NCBI GenBank assembly: GCA_023389135.1
Contig: JAEWEX010000211.1
Span: 1-5,425 of the forward strand
DNA length: 5,425 nucleotides
Origin: Pseudomonadota bacterium
Lineage (GTDB): Bacteria > Pseudomonadota > Alphaproteobacteria > Rhizobiales > Methylopilaceae
Direction of reading: 5' to 3'
The translations under genes and the position numbers were made by a program. Position 1 is the first letter of the stretch. Every line of letters starts with the position of its first letter. Under the pieces are notes generated by a model, which saw only the letters and a program-made list of their open reading frames with translations, made no database searches and was not told the DNA's origin. Positions 1 to 5,425 of this stretch are shown piece after piece.

Positions 1-272
1 GCGATGTGGGCGACGTCGTTCTCGGTGGTGCAGAACACCACCTTGGGTTCGTCGCCGCCGGGAAGCCGGCGGAGCTGGTGAAGGAACTCGAAGCCGTCCA
101 TAACCGGCATGTTCCAGTCCAGCAGCACCGCGTCAGGCATGTCCTGGCGGCACATGTCCAGCGCCTGCTGGCCGTCGCCGGCTTCCGTCACCCTGACGTC
201 GAAGCCCTCGATGATCCGCCGCGCGACCTTCCGGATTACGCTGGAATCGTCCACCACAAGACACTGCTTCAT
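1..272 (-). CDS. cheY: Chemotaxis response regulator CheY (C-terminus cut by window edge)
   Basis: Single-domain receiver that takes phosphate from CheA and, as CheY-P, acts at the flagellar motor switch. Ninety codons are visible from ATG at 272. The family signature is intact: acidic pair D8-D9, phosphoacceptor D52 in LLDWNMPVMDG, and switch threonine T82 in FCTTEN. The conserved lysine (near residue 105) and the last helices lie beyond position 1, so roughly 30 residues are missing. The start is set by a strong GGAGG seven bases upstream of the ATG. It is the third gene of the cheA-cheW-cheY run, 29 bases after cheW, so it is probably co-transcribed. The N-terminus MKQCLVVDDSSVIRK resembles CheY proteins of Rhodospirillales chemotaxis operons as I remember them. 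A stand-alone receiver with another role, such as a DivK-like one, is possible, but the operon context favours CheY. Confidence 0.95.
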   Translation of the reverse strand, partial: MKQCLVVDDSSVIRKVARRIIEGFDVRVTEAGDGQQALDMCRQDMPDAVLLDWNMPVMDGFEFLHQLRRLPGGDEPKVVFCTTENDVAHI

Positions 273-279
273 CGTTCTG

Positions 280-284
280 CCTCC
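280..284 (-). promoter_or_regulatory. Ribosome binding site of cheY
   Basis: GGAGG on the minus strand, seven bases before the cheY ATG at 272. It is the strongest Shine-Dalgarno sequence seen in the window. It lies in the 29-base gap after the cheW stop, in line with independent, high-level translation of cheY within the polycistronic message. Confidence 0.8.
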
Positions 285-301
285 AAGGCGCCGCTGCTCC
301 A

Positions 302-760
302 TCAGGCTGCGGCGCGATCCGTTTCGAGATTGAGGACGCGCTCCACGTCCAGGACGACCAGGAACCCGCTGTCGAGCCGGTGGACGCATTGCGCCACCTC
401 GCGCCAGCGCGGATCGAGATTTGCCGGCACCGGGCCGCGCGACAGCGCATCCAGCGCCATCACCTCGCCGACCGCGTCGACGGTCAGCCCGCAGACCTCG
501 CCGTCGCACTCGATGCCGATCGCCAGCGACGATGGGCCGATCTCCCGGGACGGGAGGCCCAGCCGCGCGCGCAGGTCGATGGCGGTGACGATACGGCCGC
601 GGAGATTGAGCACGCCGACGATGCAGGGTCCCGCCAGCGGCACCCGTGTCAGTCGCTCCAGGATGAACACGTCCTGCACGCGCCGGATCGGCAGGCCAAA
701 CAGCTGCCCCGCCACCGTCAAAGTGACATATTCGAGAACCGCAACGCCTCCGGCGCTCAT
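302..760 (-). CDS. cheW: Chemotaxis coupling protein CheW
   Basis: Cytoplasmic adaptor that links methyl-accepting chemoreceptors to the CheW-like domain of CheA in the signalling array. The 152-residue product is of usual CheW length and is one CheW domain throughout. It begins with the strand-rich segment LEYVTLTVAGQLFGLPI. The hallmark VPLAGPCIVGVLNLRGRIVTAIDLRARLGL follows in two parts around residues 40-69, and the second half contains CGLTVDAVGEVM at about residues 89-100. The ATG at 760 overlaps the cheA stop as ATGA, which implies translational coupling. A GGAG lies eight bases upstream of the start, inside the end of cheA. cheY follows after 29 bases. There is no receiver domain, so this is CheW rather than CheV. 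Identification is secure. Confidence 0.96.
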   Translation of the reverse strand: MSAGGVAVLEYVTLTVAGQLFGLPIRRVQDVFILERLTRVPLAGPCIVGVLNLRGRIVTAIDLRARLGLPSREIGPSSLAIGIECDGEVCGLTVDAVGEVMALDALSRGPVPANLDPRWREVAQCVHRLDSGFLVVLDVERVLNLETDRAAA

Positions 761-3300
761 GCGGCCAACTCCGCGCCGGCCGACGCACGGCCGAGCGCGG
801 CGATCAGGCCGCGCCGGTCGAACTTGGCCACATGCGCGCCGAAGCCCGCCCGGCGCCCGCGCTCGGCCATGCCCGGCGCGGCCATGGCAGACAGCGCGAT
901 CATCGGGCAGTCGGCCATGTGCTCCACCCGGCGCAGCGCCTGCGCGAACTGGGAGCCGCTCATCTCGGGCATCTCCACGTCGGCCACGACCGCGTCGAAA
1001 CGCCGGCCCTCCCCCGCGAGCCTGAGCGCCTCGGTGGCGCTGGCCAGCGCCGTGACCTCGAAGCCCGCCGACCGCAGAACGGGCGCGAGCAGGTCCCGGA
1101 AGAAGGGGCTGTCATCCACGAGCAGCACGCGCGGCGCGCCGGCGCCATGCGCAGCCGGCCGTTCCGGCCAGCCGTCGAAGGCCAGCGACAGATAGTGGCC
1201 GACATCCAGGACCTCGGTGGCGCGGCCGCAGATCACCGCCGAGCCGATGCCGCCGGGGCGGCCGGAGACGACATCGATGTCGAGCCGGTCCTCCACGATG
1301 TCCATGATCTCGTCGACCAGGAGCCCCATGGTGCGATCGTCCGCGGCGAACACCAGCATGGGTCGCCGTCCGGCGCCGGCGGCGAGGCCTCCGCCTTCAT
1401 CTGCCGCCGCCAGGGGAATCAGCCTGCCGCGGTACTGCACCATTGCTGACCCGCCCGAGCGCTCGATCGTGCCGGTGTCGATCTCCTCGATCCGCGCCAC
1501 CAGCGACAGCGGCACGGCCTTCGGCTCGCCACCGCCCGCGCGAAACACCAGCAGGGGCATGCGCGTATCGGCGACGACGGGGGCCCGGGGTGCGACCCCA
1601 GCCGGCGTGGCGAAATCGGCGCCCATCGCCGCGACGACGCCGTTGGGATCGAGGATCATGACCACGGCGCCATCACCCATGATGGTGGTGCCCGAGAACA
1701 TGGCGATGTGCCGCAACCGCGAGGCCAGGGGCTTCACCACGATCTCCTCGGCATGGAACACGCCGTCCACCACGATGCCGAAGTCCGCGGTCCCGACCTG
1801 CGTCACGACCACGAAACCCGCCTCATCCCCGGAGGCCTCGCCTATGCCGAGGAGAACGGACAGGTGAGCGAGCGGCAGAAGCCTGTCGCGATGTCGCAGC
1901 ACCGGCGTCTCGTTGATCAGCTCGATGCGGCGGCCGCCACCGCCCCCGAGCCGCACCAGTTCCACGACGGCGAGTTGCGGGATCGCGAAGCGCTCCGCGG
2001 CCGCCTCGACGATGAGGGCGGGAACGATGGCGAGCGTGATCGGGATGGTGATGGTGAATGTCGTCCCCTCGCCCGGCCGGCTGTCGAGATCGACGGTGCC
2101 GCCGATCGCCTCGATGTTGGTGCGCACCACGTCCATCCCGACCCCGCGCCCCGACACGCTGGTGACCGTCGCAGCGGTCGAGAAGCCGGGGCGGAAGATG
2201 AACTTCTGGAGCTGCGGCGGGCTCATCCTGTCGAGCTCGTCGGCAGCGGCGAGGCCGGCCTCCAGTGCCTTGGCCCGGATGCGGCCCACATCGAGCCCGC
2301 GTCCGTCATCGGAGATCGCGATGACGATGTGGCCGCCCTCCTGGCGGGCCGACAGGCGGATGATGCCGGTCTCGGGCTTGCCGGCGGCGCGGCGCTCGTC
2401 GGGACGTTCCAGTCCATGATCGGCCGAGTTCCGGATCATGTGGGTCAGCGGGTCCTTGACGAGGTCCAGCACCTGCCGGTCGAGTTCGGTCTCCGCCCCG
2501 GACGTCTCCAGCTCGATCCGCTTCCCCAGTTCGGCGGCGAGGTCGCGCACGATCCGCGGCAGCTTCTGCCAGGCGACGCCGATCGGCTGCATCCGCGTCT
2601 TCATCACGCTGTCCTGCAATCCGGCGGTGACGCTGGACAGTCGCTGCAGCGGCGCGTTGAACTCGCTGTCCTCGTGACGGCGGACGACGTCGAGAAGCTG
2701 GTTGCGGGTCAGTACGAGCTCCGAGACCATGGCCATCAGCTTCTCGAGCGTGTCGACACTGACCCGGATCGACTGGGTGGCGATCGCGACCTCGCCGCGC
2801 CCTTCCTCCGGCTCCTGTGGCGGCGCGGGATGGGGCTGCGCGTCCGGCCCGGGCGACGCGCGGAAGGCGCGCTCAAGCTGATCCGGCGTGACCTCGCCCC
2901 GGCACTGCGGCGACGCGGCATCCTCCTGCGCAAGTGCAATCGCCTCGAGCGGCCGGATCAAATCGCCATCGTCGCCCTGCGGCTCGCGGCCCTCCGCCTC
3001 CAGCCCCGCGAGAATGTCCTTCAGGCGGTCGATGGAGGCCAGGATCAGGCTGACGGCCCCGGTCGTCGCTGGCGCACCGTCGCGAAACTGGTCCATCACC
3101 GTTTCGGCGGCGTGGGCCAGGGCCTCCAGCCGCGGCAGGCCGAGGAAACCGCAGGTTCCCTTGATGGTGTGGACCAGCCGGAAGATGTTCCCGAGAATCC
3201 GAGCATTGTGCGGATCCTGCTCGAACCGGACCAGTTCCGTGTCAACGACGTCGAGGCTCTCCGCCGTCTCGGTCAGGAACTCGCGCAGCAGGTCGTCCAT
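757..3300 (-). CDS. cheA: Hybrid chemotaxis histidine kinase CheA with two CheW-like domains and a C-terminal receiver
   Basis: Cytoplasmic kinase that autophosphorylates in response to chemoreceptors and phosphorylates CheY and CheB. Domains in order over 847 residues: HPt about 1-103 with phosphohistidine H44 in RLVHTIKG; Pro/Glu-rich linker about 105-175; dimerisation helices about 177-245; HATPase about 246-420 with N box around N291 and D294-H295, G1 box DDGRG 331-335, F box around 369-373 and G2 box GRGVGM 384-389; CheW-like domain about 423-560; second CheW-like domain about 581-706; receiver about 723-840 with D729-D730, phosphoacceptor D774, S804 and K826. All catalytic motifs are intact. 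The linker is too short for a typical CheY-binding P2 domain. ATG 3300 is the furthest upstream start in frame and has only a weak GGGGCGAG ahead of it. The stop overlaps cheW. Such hybrids (CheAY) are known, for example in Rhodospirillum (Rhodocista) centenum. At 847 residues it is longer than the E. coli type (about 650) because of the tail. Confidence 0.96.
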   Translation of the reverse strand: MDDLLREFLTETAESLDVVDTELVRFEQDPHNARILGNIFRLVHTIKGTCGFLGLPRLEALAHAAETVMDQFRDGAPATTGAVSLILASIDRLKDILAGLEAEGREPQGDDGDLIRPLEAIALAQEDAASPQCRGEVTPDQLERAFRASPGPDAQPHPAPPQEPEEGRGEVAIATQSIRVSVDTLEKLMAMVSELVLTRNQLLDVVRRHEDSEFNAPLQRLSSVTAGLQDSVMKTRMQPIGVAWQKLPRIVRDLAAELGKRIELETSGAETELDRQVLDLVKDPLTHMIRNSADHGLERPDERRAAGKPETGIIRLSARQEGGHIVIAISDDGRGLDVGRIRAKALEAGLAAADELDRMSPPQLQKFIFRPGFSTAATVTSVSGRGVGMDVVRTNIEAIGGTVDLDSRPGEGTTFTITIPITLAIVPALIVEAAAERFAIPQLAVVELVRLGGGGGRRIELINETPVLRHRDRLLPLAHLSVLLGIGEASGDEAGFVVVTQVGTADFGIVVDGVFHAEEIVVKPLASRLRHIAMFSGTTIMGDGAVVMILDPNGVVAAMGADFATPAGVAPRAPVVADTRMPLLVFRAGGGEPKAVPLSLVARIEEIDTGTIERSGGSAMVQYRGRLIPLAAADEGGGLAAGAGRRPMLVFAADDRTMGLLVDEIMDIVEDRLDIDVVSGRPGGIGSAVICGRATEVLDVGHYLSLAFDGWPERPAAHGAGAPRVLLVDDSPFFRDLLAPVLRSAGFEVTALASATEALRLAGEGRRFDAVVADVEMPEMSGSQFAQALRRVEHMADCPMIALSAMAAPGMAERGRRAGFGAHVAKFDRRGLIAALGRASAGAELAA
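769..772 (-). promoter_or_regulatory. Ribosome binding site of cheW inside the cheA 3' end
   Basis: GGAG on the minus strand, eight bases before the cheW ATG at 760 and within the last codons of cheA. Together with the ATGA overlap of stop and start, it suggests that ribosomes ending cheA re-initiate on cheW, keeping the two array components in proportion. Confidence 0.6.
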
Positions 3301-3323
3301 TCTCGCCCCGAAGTCCGCGAACC

Positions 3324-3340
3324 TCCCGCGCAGTGCGGGA
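3324..3340 (-). repeat. Hairpin-forming inverted repeat in the cheA leader
   Basis: Perfect 6-base arms (TCCCGC / GCGGGA) around a 5-base loop, ending 23 bases before the cheA start codon. Read on the minus strand, the second arm runs directly into GG, making GGGAGG. A purine-rich ribosome-binding-like sequence is therefore partly inside the stem. It lies too far from the ATG to be the ordinary cheA ribosome site. It could be a leader hairpin or chance in GC-rich DNA. Confidence 0.4.
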
Positions 3341-3377
3341 AGTCCTTGCGGATCTTGGGCGAGTGTCGGTCCAAACA

Positions 3378-3393
3378 GTTACTGCGAGGTTAG
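3378..3393. promoter_or_regulatory. Possible CtrA binding site upstream of cheA
   Basis: On the plus strand this reads GTTAC-TGCGAGG-TTAG, and on the minus strand CTAA-CCTCGCA-GTAAC. The CtrA consensus is TTAA-N7-TTAAC (its complement GTTAA-N7-TTAA). The match is 7 of 9 fixed positions with exactly the 7-base spacing. It lies about 78 bases upstream of the cheA start, a sensible position for a promoter-proximal activator, in the only AT-richer part of the leader. CtrA commonly controls flagellar and chemotaxis genes in Alphaproteobacteria. The two mismatches make this a candidate only. Confidence 0.35.
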
Positions 3394-3407
3394 GGCAGAC
3401 GCCTGCC
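3394..3407 (-). repeat. Small inverted repeat just after the chpT stop
   Basis: GGCAG and CTGCC arms (5 bases) around a 4-base loop, nine bases after the chpT stop codon. On the minus strand it is followed by CTAACC and not by a T-run, so it does not qualify as an intrinsic terminator. It abuts the CtrA-like box. It may slow transcription or stabilise the chpT message, or it may be chance. Confidence 0.25.
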
Positions 3408-3415
3408 TGCAACGG

Positions 3416-4060
3416 CTATGGCGCAGAAGGTACAGCCGTCAGCACCGCGCCGTTCTCGTCGCCGGTGATCGTGACCTCCATCTGCGCCGCGCGCGCGACC
3501 AGGCCGGTATAGAACGGCTGGATGACGTGGGCGTCGAGCCCGTGCTCGGGCGTGGCGCCGCCGAGAAGATCGACCAGGCCAACCGGGACCCGGGCGGATA
3601 TGCCGGCGGTCACGATGCGGAAGGTCGGCGCGGTCTCGGCTCCCTCGATGGTCACCGCCAGCGTCCCGCCGCGCGGAATCGTGGTGCCCGCCACGACGAT
3701 CATGTTGAGCAGCAGCTTGACGCGGTTCTTGGGCAGCAGCGCCCGCGGGCCGGACCACGACAGTTCGGTCTTGCCGTCGGACAGCGCACCGCGCGCCACC
3801 TGCTCGGCATCGGCGAGGTCGATGGAAGCGCCCGCGGAACCCGCAGCCCCGAAGGCGAGCCGGGCGAACTGGAGCCGGGCGGAAGCCTGCCGCGCGCTCT
3901 TCTTCACGAGGTCGAGCGCGAAGGTGCGCATCTCCTCGTCCCCCTCCTCCTCCAGCACCTCCAGGCTGTTGACGATTGCGCCCACCGGACTGATCACATC
4001 GTGGCACAGGCGGCTTGAGATCAGGGCGGCGAGGTCGAGGGCGTCTGGTGTCTGGGTCAA
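3416..4060 (-). CDS. chpT: Histidine phosphotransferase ChpT
   Basis: Cytoplasmic phosphotransferase that relays phosphate from the receiver of the hybrid kinase CckA to CtrA (and CpdR in Caulobacter). With the TTG start at 4060 the product is 214 residues, close to the usual ChpT length. The dimerisation helix carries phosphohistidine H20 in RLCHDVISPVGAIVNSLEVL. The second helix contains LQFARLAFGAAGSAGA. The C-terminal half (from about residue 95) is the ATPase-like fold that in this family lacks nucleotide-binding boxes, and none are visible here. The start is uncertain. Homology begins almost at the TTG (TQTPDALDLAAL), but only a weak, very close AGGGA precedes it. Alternatives in frame are GTG 4102, GTG 4114 and ATG 4186, which would add a low-complexity leader. 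It is divergent from cysQ and lies 115 bases upstream of cheA on the same strand, so read-through into the chemotaxis genes is possible. The family call is strong. Confidence 0.9.
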   Translation of the reverse strand: MTQTPDALDLAALISSRLCHDVISPVGAIVNSLEVLEEEGDEEMRTFALDLVKKSARQASARLQFARLAFGAAGSAGASIDLADAEQVARGALSDGKTELSWSGPRALLPKNRVKLLLNMIVVAGTTIPRGGTLAVTIEGAETAPTFRIVTAGISARVPVGLVDLLGGATPEHGLDAHVIQPFYTGLVARAAQMEVTITGDENGAVLTAVPSAP

Positions 4061-4067
4061 GGTCCCT

Positions 4068-4082
4068 AACCGAGAATCGGTT
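4068..4082. repeat. Perfect palindrome beside the chpT start
   Basis: AACCGA-GAA-TCGGTT, 6-base perfect arms with a 3-base centre, seven bases upstream of the proposed chpT TTG. It could be a dimeric regulator's operator or a hairpin in the chpT message near its ribosome site. If chpT starts at GTG 4102 or further upstream, the palindrome would be coding. The plus strand reads CTAACC across its left edge, the same hexamer found on the minus strand in the CtrA-like box upstream of cheA. Confidence 0.4.
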
Positions 4083-4107
4083 CCCTGTTGGCGCGGGGGC
4101 ACCGCGT

Positions 4108-4135
4108 GATACACCCGCGCCGCCGTGCGGCTCAA
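4108..4135 (-). promoter_or_regulatory. Weak sigma-70-like promoter candidate for chpT
   Basis: On the minus strand, TTGAGC (-35-like, 4130-4135) is separated by 16 bases from TGTATC (-10-like, 4108-4113). The -35 matches 4 of 6 and the -10 only 3 of 6 consensus bases. It would give a leader of about 40 bases before TTG 4060, and the palindrome at 4068-4082 would fall in that leader. The -35-like element overlaps the second palindrome. Alphaproteobacterial promoters are poorly conserved, so this is tentative. Confidence 0.2.
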
Positions 4136-4141
4136 GCCGCA
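4126..4141. repeat. Perfect 16-base palindrome in the chpT-cysQ intergenic region
   Basis: TGCGGCT-CA-AGCCGCA, 7-base perfect arms with a 2-base centre, midway between the divergent chpT and cysQ starts. The tight symmetry and location suit an operator for a dimeric regulator that could act on both genes. The 2-base centre is too small for a comfortable RNA loop unless the innermost pairs open, so a protein site is slightly favoured over a hairpin. Chance is not excluded in GC-rich DNA. Confidence 0.4.
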
Positions 4142-4184
4142 TGCCCGCCCGCCGCTCCCCGAGGCTTCCGCAAGGCCCTTGCCC

Positions 4185-4979
4185 ATGTCGTCCGACGCTG
4201 CCGCCCTCCACGCCCTCGCCGCCGACTTCGCCGCCATCTCGGCCGCGGCGAGCCGGGTAATCCGCGTCATCCGCCGGCGCGGCGCGACCGTGGAAAGGAA
4301 GGCCGACATGAGCCCGGTCACCGAGGCCGACCGCGCCGCCGAGGATATCATCCTGGCGGCGCTCGCGACGCGCCTGCCGCGCGTTCCCGTGGTCGCCGAG
4401 GAGAGCGCGTCACGCGGCGAGACGCCTCCCGTCGACCGCGACTTCGTCCTGGTCGATCCGCTGGACGGCACCCGGGAATTCATTGCCGGCCGGTCGGAAT
4501 ACACCGTCAACATCGCACTCGTATGCGGCGGCGTGCCGGTGGCGGGCGCGGTGGCTGCCCCCGACCTCGGGCAGGTCTGGTGGGGCGCGGGAGATCGCGC
4601 CTGGAAATCCGACTTCGACGCCGACGCCGGCATCCCGCCATCCGGTGCGGAGCCGATCTGCTGCCGGGTCGCGCCGGCGCGCGTGGTCGCGGTCGCCAGC
4701 CACAATCACCTGGACGACGCGACCCGCGCCTTCCTGGCCGACCTGACTCTGGCGGAAAGCCGCAGCATCGGCTCGTCGCTGAAGTTCCTGCTGCTGGCGC
4801 AGGGTGAAGCCGACGTCTATCCGCGCTTCGGCCCGACCATGGAATGGGACACAGCCGCAGGCCACGCGGTGCTGCTCGCCGCCGGCGGCAGCGTCACGAC
4901 GCCCGACGGCGCGCCGTTCCTCTACCGCAAGCCCGGCTTCCGCAACGGCCCGTTCGTCGCCCGGGGACTGGCAGGCTAG
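4185..4979 (+). CDS. cysQ: 3'(2'),5'-bisphosphate nucleotidase CysQ
   Basis: Magnesium-dependent phosphatase of the inositol monophosphatase fold. The CysQ branch hydrolyses 3'-phosphoadenosine 5'-phosphate to AMP and phosphate, clearing a toxic by-product of sulfate assimilation, and often sits at the inner face of the membrane. The 264 residues compare with 246 in E. coli CysQ. Metal and catalytic motifs are intact: VVAEES with E72-E73, VDPLDGTREF with D91 and D94-G95-T96, and EWDTAAG with D222. The segments GSSLKFLLLAQGEADVYPR and FGPTMEWDTAAG point to CysQ rather than to SuhB or HisN. ATG 4185 was chosen because homology begins soon after it. GTG 4125, in frame and next to the palindrome, would add 20 residues unlike the family. 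The ribosome site is weak (AAGG nine bases upstream). It is divergent from chpT and converges on the YHS gene, with overlapping stop codons. No sulfur gene is adjacent. Confidence 0.92.
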   Translation: MSSDAAALHALAADFAAISAAASRVIRVIRRRGATVERKADMSPVTEADRAAEDIILAALATRLPRVPVVAEESASRGETPPVDRDFVLVDPLDGTREFIAGRSEYTVNIALVCGGVPVAGAVAAPDLGQVWWGAGDRAWKSDFDADAGIPPSGAEPICCRVAPARVVAVASHNHLDDATRAFLADLTLAESRSIGSSLKFLLLAQGEADVYPRFGPTMEWDTAAGHAVLLAAGGSVTTPDGAPFLYRKPGFRNGPFVARGLAG

Positions 4980-5425
4980 GGCCCCTCGCTGCGCACGATC
5001 GCGGTCCAGGCCGTCTCGGCGCCGGAGGCGATGGCCGGGTCGGCCGCATAGGCTTCGCGGTTCGCCTCGCTCCGGAACAGATGGAGCCGGCCCCGACCGT
5101 CGATGGAGAAGATTGCCGGGCTGCCCGGCACAAGAACTTCTTCGGCGATCAGCACCGGGTCGTGGCCGCCGAAGCGCGGCGCGTAGATGTCCGGGTCGGC
5201 GGCGAAGGCGGCACGGTTGCCGTCATTCGCGAAGCGCCAGGCGGCCCCGCCCCACACCAGCTCGTGGCGCGCCTCGCCCGGCACGGCCCGCCGCTCGGTG
5301 AAATAGGCGACCGCGTCGACGCCGCCGATGGCCACCCCTGACCATTCGTCCACGGCGATCAGCGCGGTGCCGATGGCGGGCACCGGCGCCGCGACCGCGA
5401 GCGAAACCGAACAGAACGCGAGGGA
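4976..5425 (-). CDS. Exported YHS-domain protein with duplicated domain (N-terminus cut by window edge)
   Basis: The open frame runs off the right edge, giving 149 visible residues. The in-frame GTG at 5383 is probably not the start, because the residues before it (SLAFCSVSLAVAAPVPA) look like the hydrophobic core and cleavage region of a signal peptide whose beginning lies outside. The mature part matches the YHS family common in Alphaproteobacteria: GGVDAVAYF, then W-x-F (W63, F65), then NRAAFAADPDIYAPRFGG at about 70-87. A second, weaker copy follows with GGHDPV, VPG, LHLF, NREAYAADP and a closing Trp. The cysteine often found after the GG motif in YHS proteins is replaced by H88. Function is not established. 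YHS domains are often tied to metal handling, but no metal ligand set is proven here. The stop codon shares CTAG with that of cysQ. It is likely periplasmic. Confidence 0.8.
   Translation of the reverse strand, partial: SLAFCSVSLAVAAPVPAIGTALIAVDEWSGVAIGGVDAVAYFTERRAVPGEARHELVWGGAAWRFANDGNRAAFAADPDIYAPRFGGHDPVLIAEEVLVPGSPAIFSIDGRGRLHLFRSEANREAYAADPAIASGAETAWTAIVRSEGP

Noticed and set aside
6..1195. Plus-strand open frames opposite cheY, cheW and the 3' end of cheA
   Set aside because: They are antisense to secure chemotaxis genes, with low-complexity Arg/Ser/Pro-rich products and no family resemblance.
1708..3393. Long plus-strand open frame (561 codons) opposite cheA
   Set aside because: It is antisense to a CheA with all its motifs. 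The translation is Arg/Asp/His-rich with no recognisable domain, as expected from the complement of GC-rich codons.
3394..3407. Intrinsic terminator after chpT
   Set aside because: The stem is only 5 bases and no T-run follows on the minus strand.
4088..4113. Plus-strand promoter for cysQ (TTGGCG with GATACA)
   Set aside because: The spacing is only 14 bases and the -10 match is poor.
4125..4184. Earlier GTG start for cysQ
   Set aside because: It would add 20 Pro/Arg/Ala-rich residues unlike CysQ and start next to a palindrome. ATG 4185 fits the family better.
4061..4705. Upstream extension of the chpT frame into a 429-residue protein
   Set aside because: The extra residues lie antisense to cysQ, are low-complexity and do not resemble ChpT, whose homology starts at about 4060.
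4185..4979. Alternative naming as inositol monophosphatase SuhB or histidinol-phosphatase HisN
   Set aside because: They share the fold and metal motifs, but the GSSLKF and YPRFGPTMEWDTAAG segments are those of CysQ.

Overview
The window comes from a GC-rich bacterium, most likely an alphaproteobacterium of the Rhodospirillales type. The grounds are the very high GC content, a CheY and a CheA-receiver hybrid of the kind known from that group, and a ChpT phosphotransferase. ChpT belongs to the CckA-ChpT-CtrA relay, which is restricted to Alphaproteobacteria. No mobile element, CRISPR array, tRNA or rRNA was seen, and gene density is high.

Layout. Positions 1-3300 (minus strand) carry a chemotaxis operon read right to left: cheA (847 aa, with a second CheW-like domain and a C-terminal receiver), cheW (start overlapping the cheA stop) and cheY (cut by the left edge). 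Any cheB and cheR would lie beyond position 1. Positions 3301-3415 are a 115-base leader between chpT and cheA. It holds a hairpin and a CtrA-box-like sequence. Positions 3416-4060 (minus) carry chpT. Positions 4061-4184 are a divergent intergenic region with two perfect short palindromes. Positions 4185-4979 (plus) carry cysQ, a 3'(2'),5'-bisphosphate nucleotidase. Positions 4976-5425 (minus) carry the main part of an exported YHS-type protein that converges on cysQ and shares a CTAG with its stop codon.

How they work together. CheA, coupled by CheW to chemoreceptors, phosphorylates CheY to control the flagellar motor. The extra receiver on CheA could act as an internal phosphate sink or adaptation element. 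ChpT passes phosphate from the hybrid kinase CckA to CtrA, which in many alphaproteobacteria controls flagellar and chemotaxis genes. Its position directly upstream of cheA, with a CtrA-like box between them, suggests a regulatory link between the two phosphorelays. CysQ and the YHS protein appear to be unrelated neighbours.

The most interesting points are the chpT-cheA junction with the imperfect CtrA box, the CheV-like tail of CheA, the two palindromes between chpT and cysQ, and a clear internal duplication in the YHS protein. None amounts to a demonstrably new system from sequence alone.
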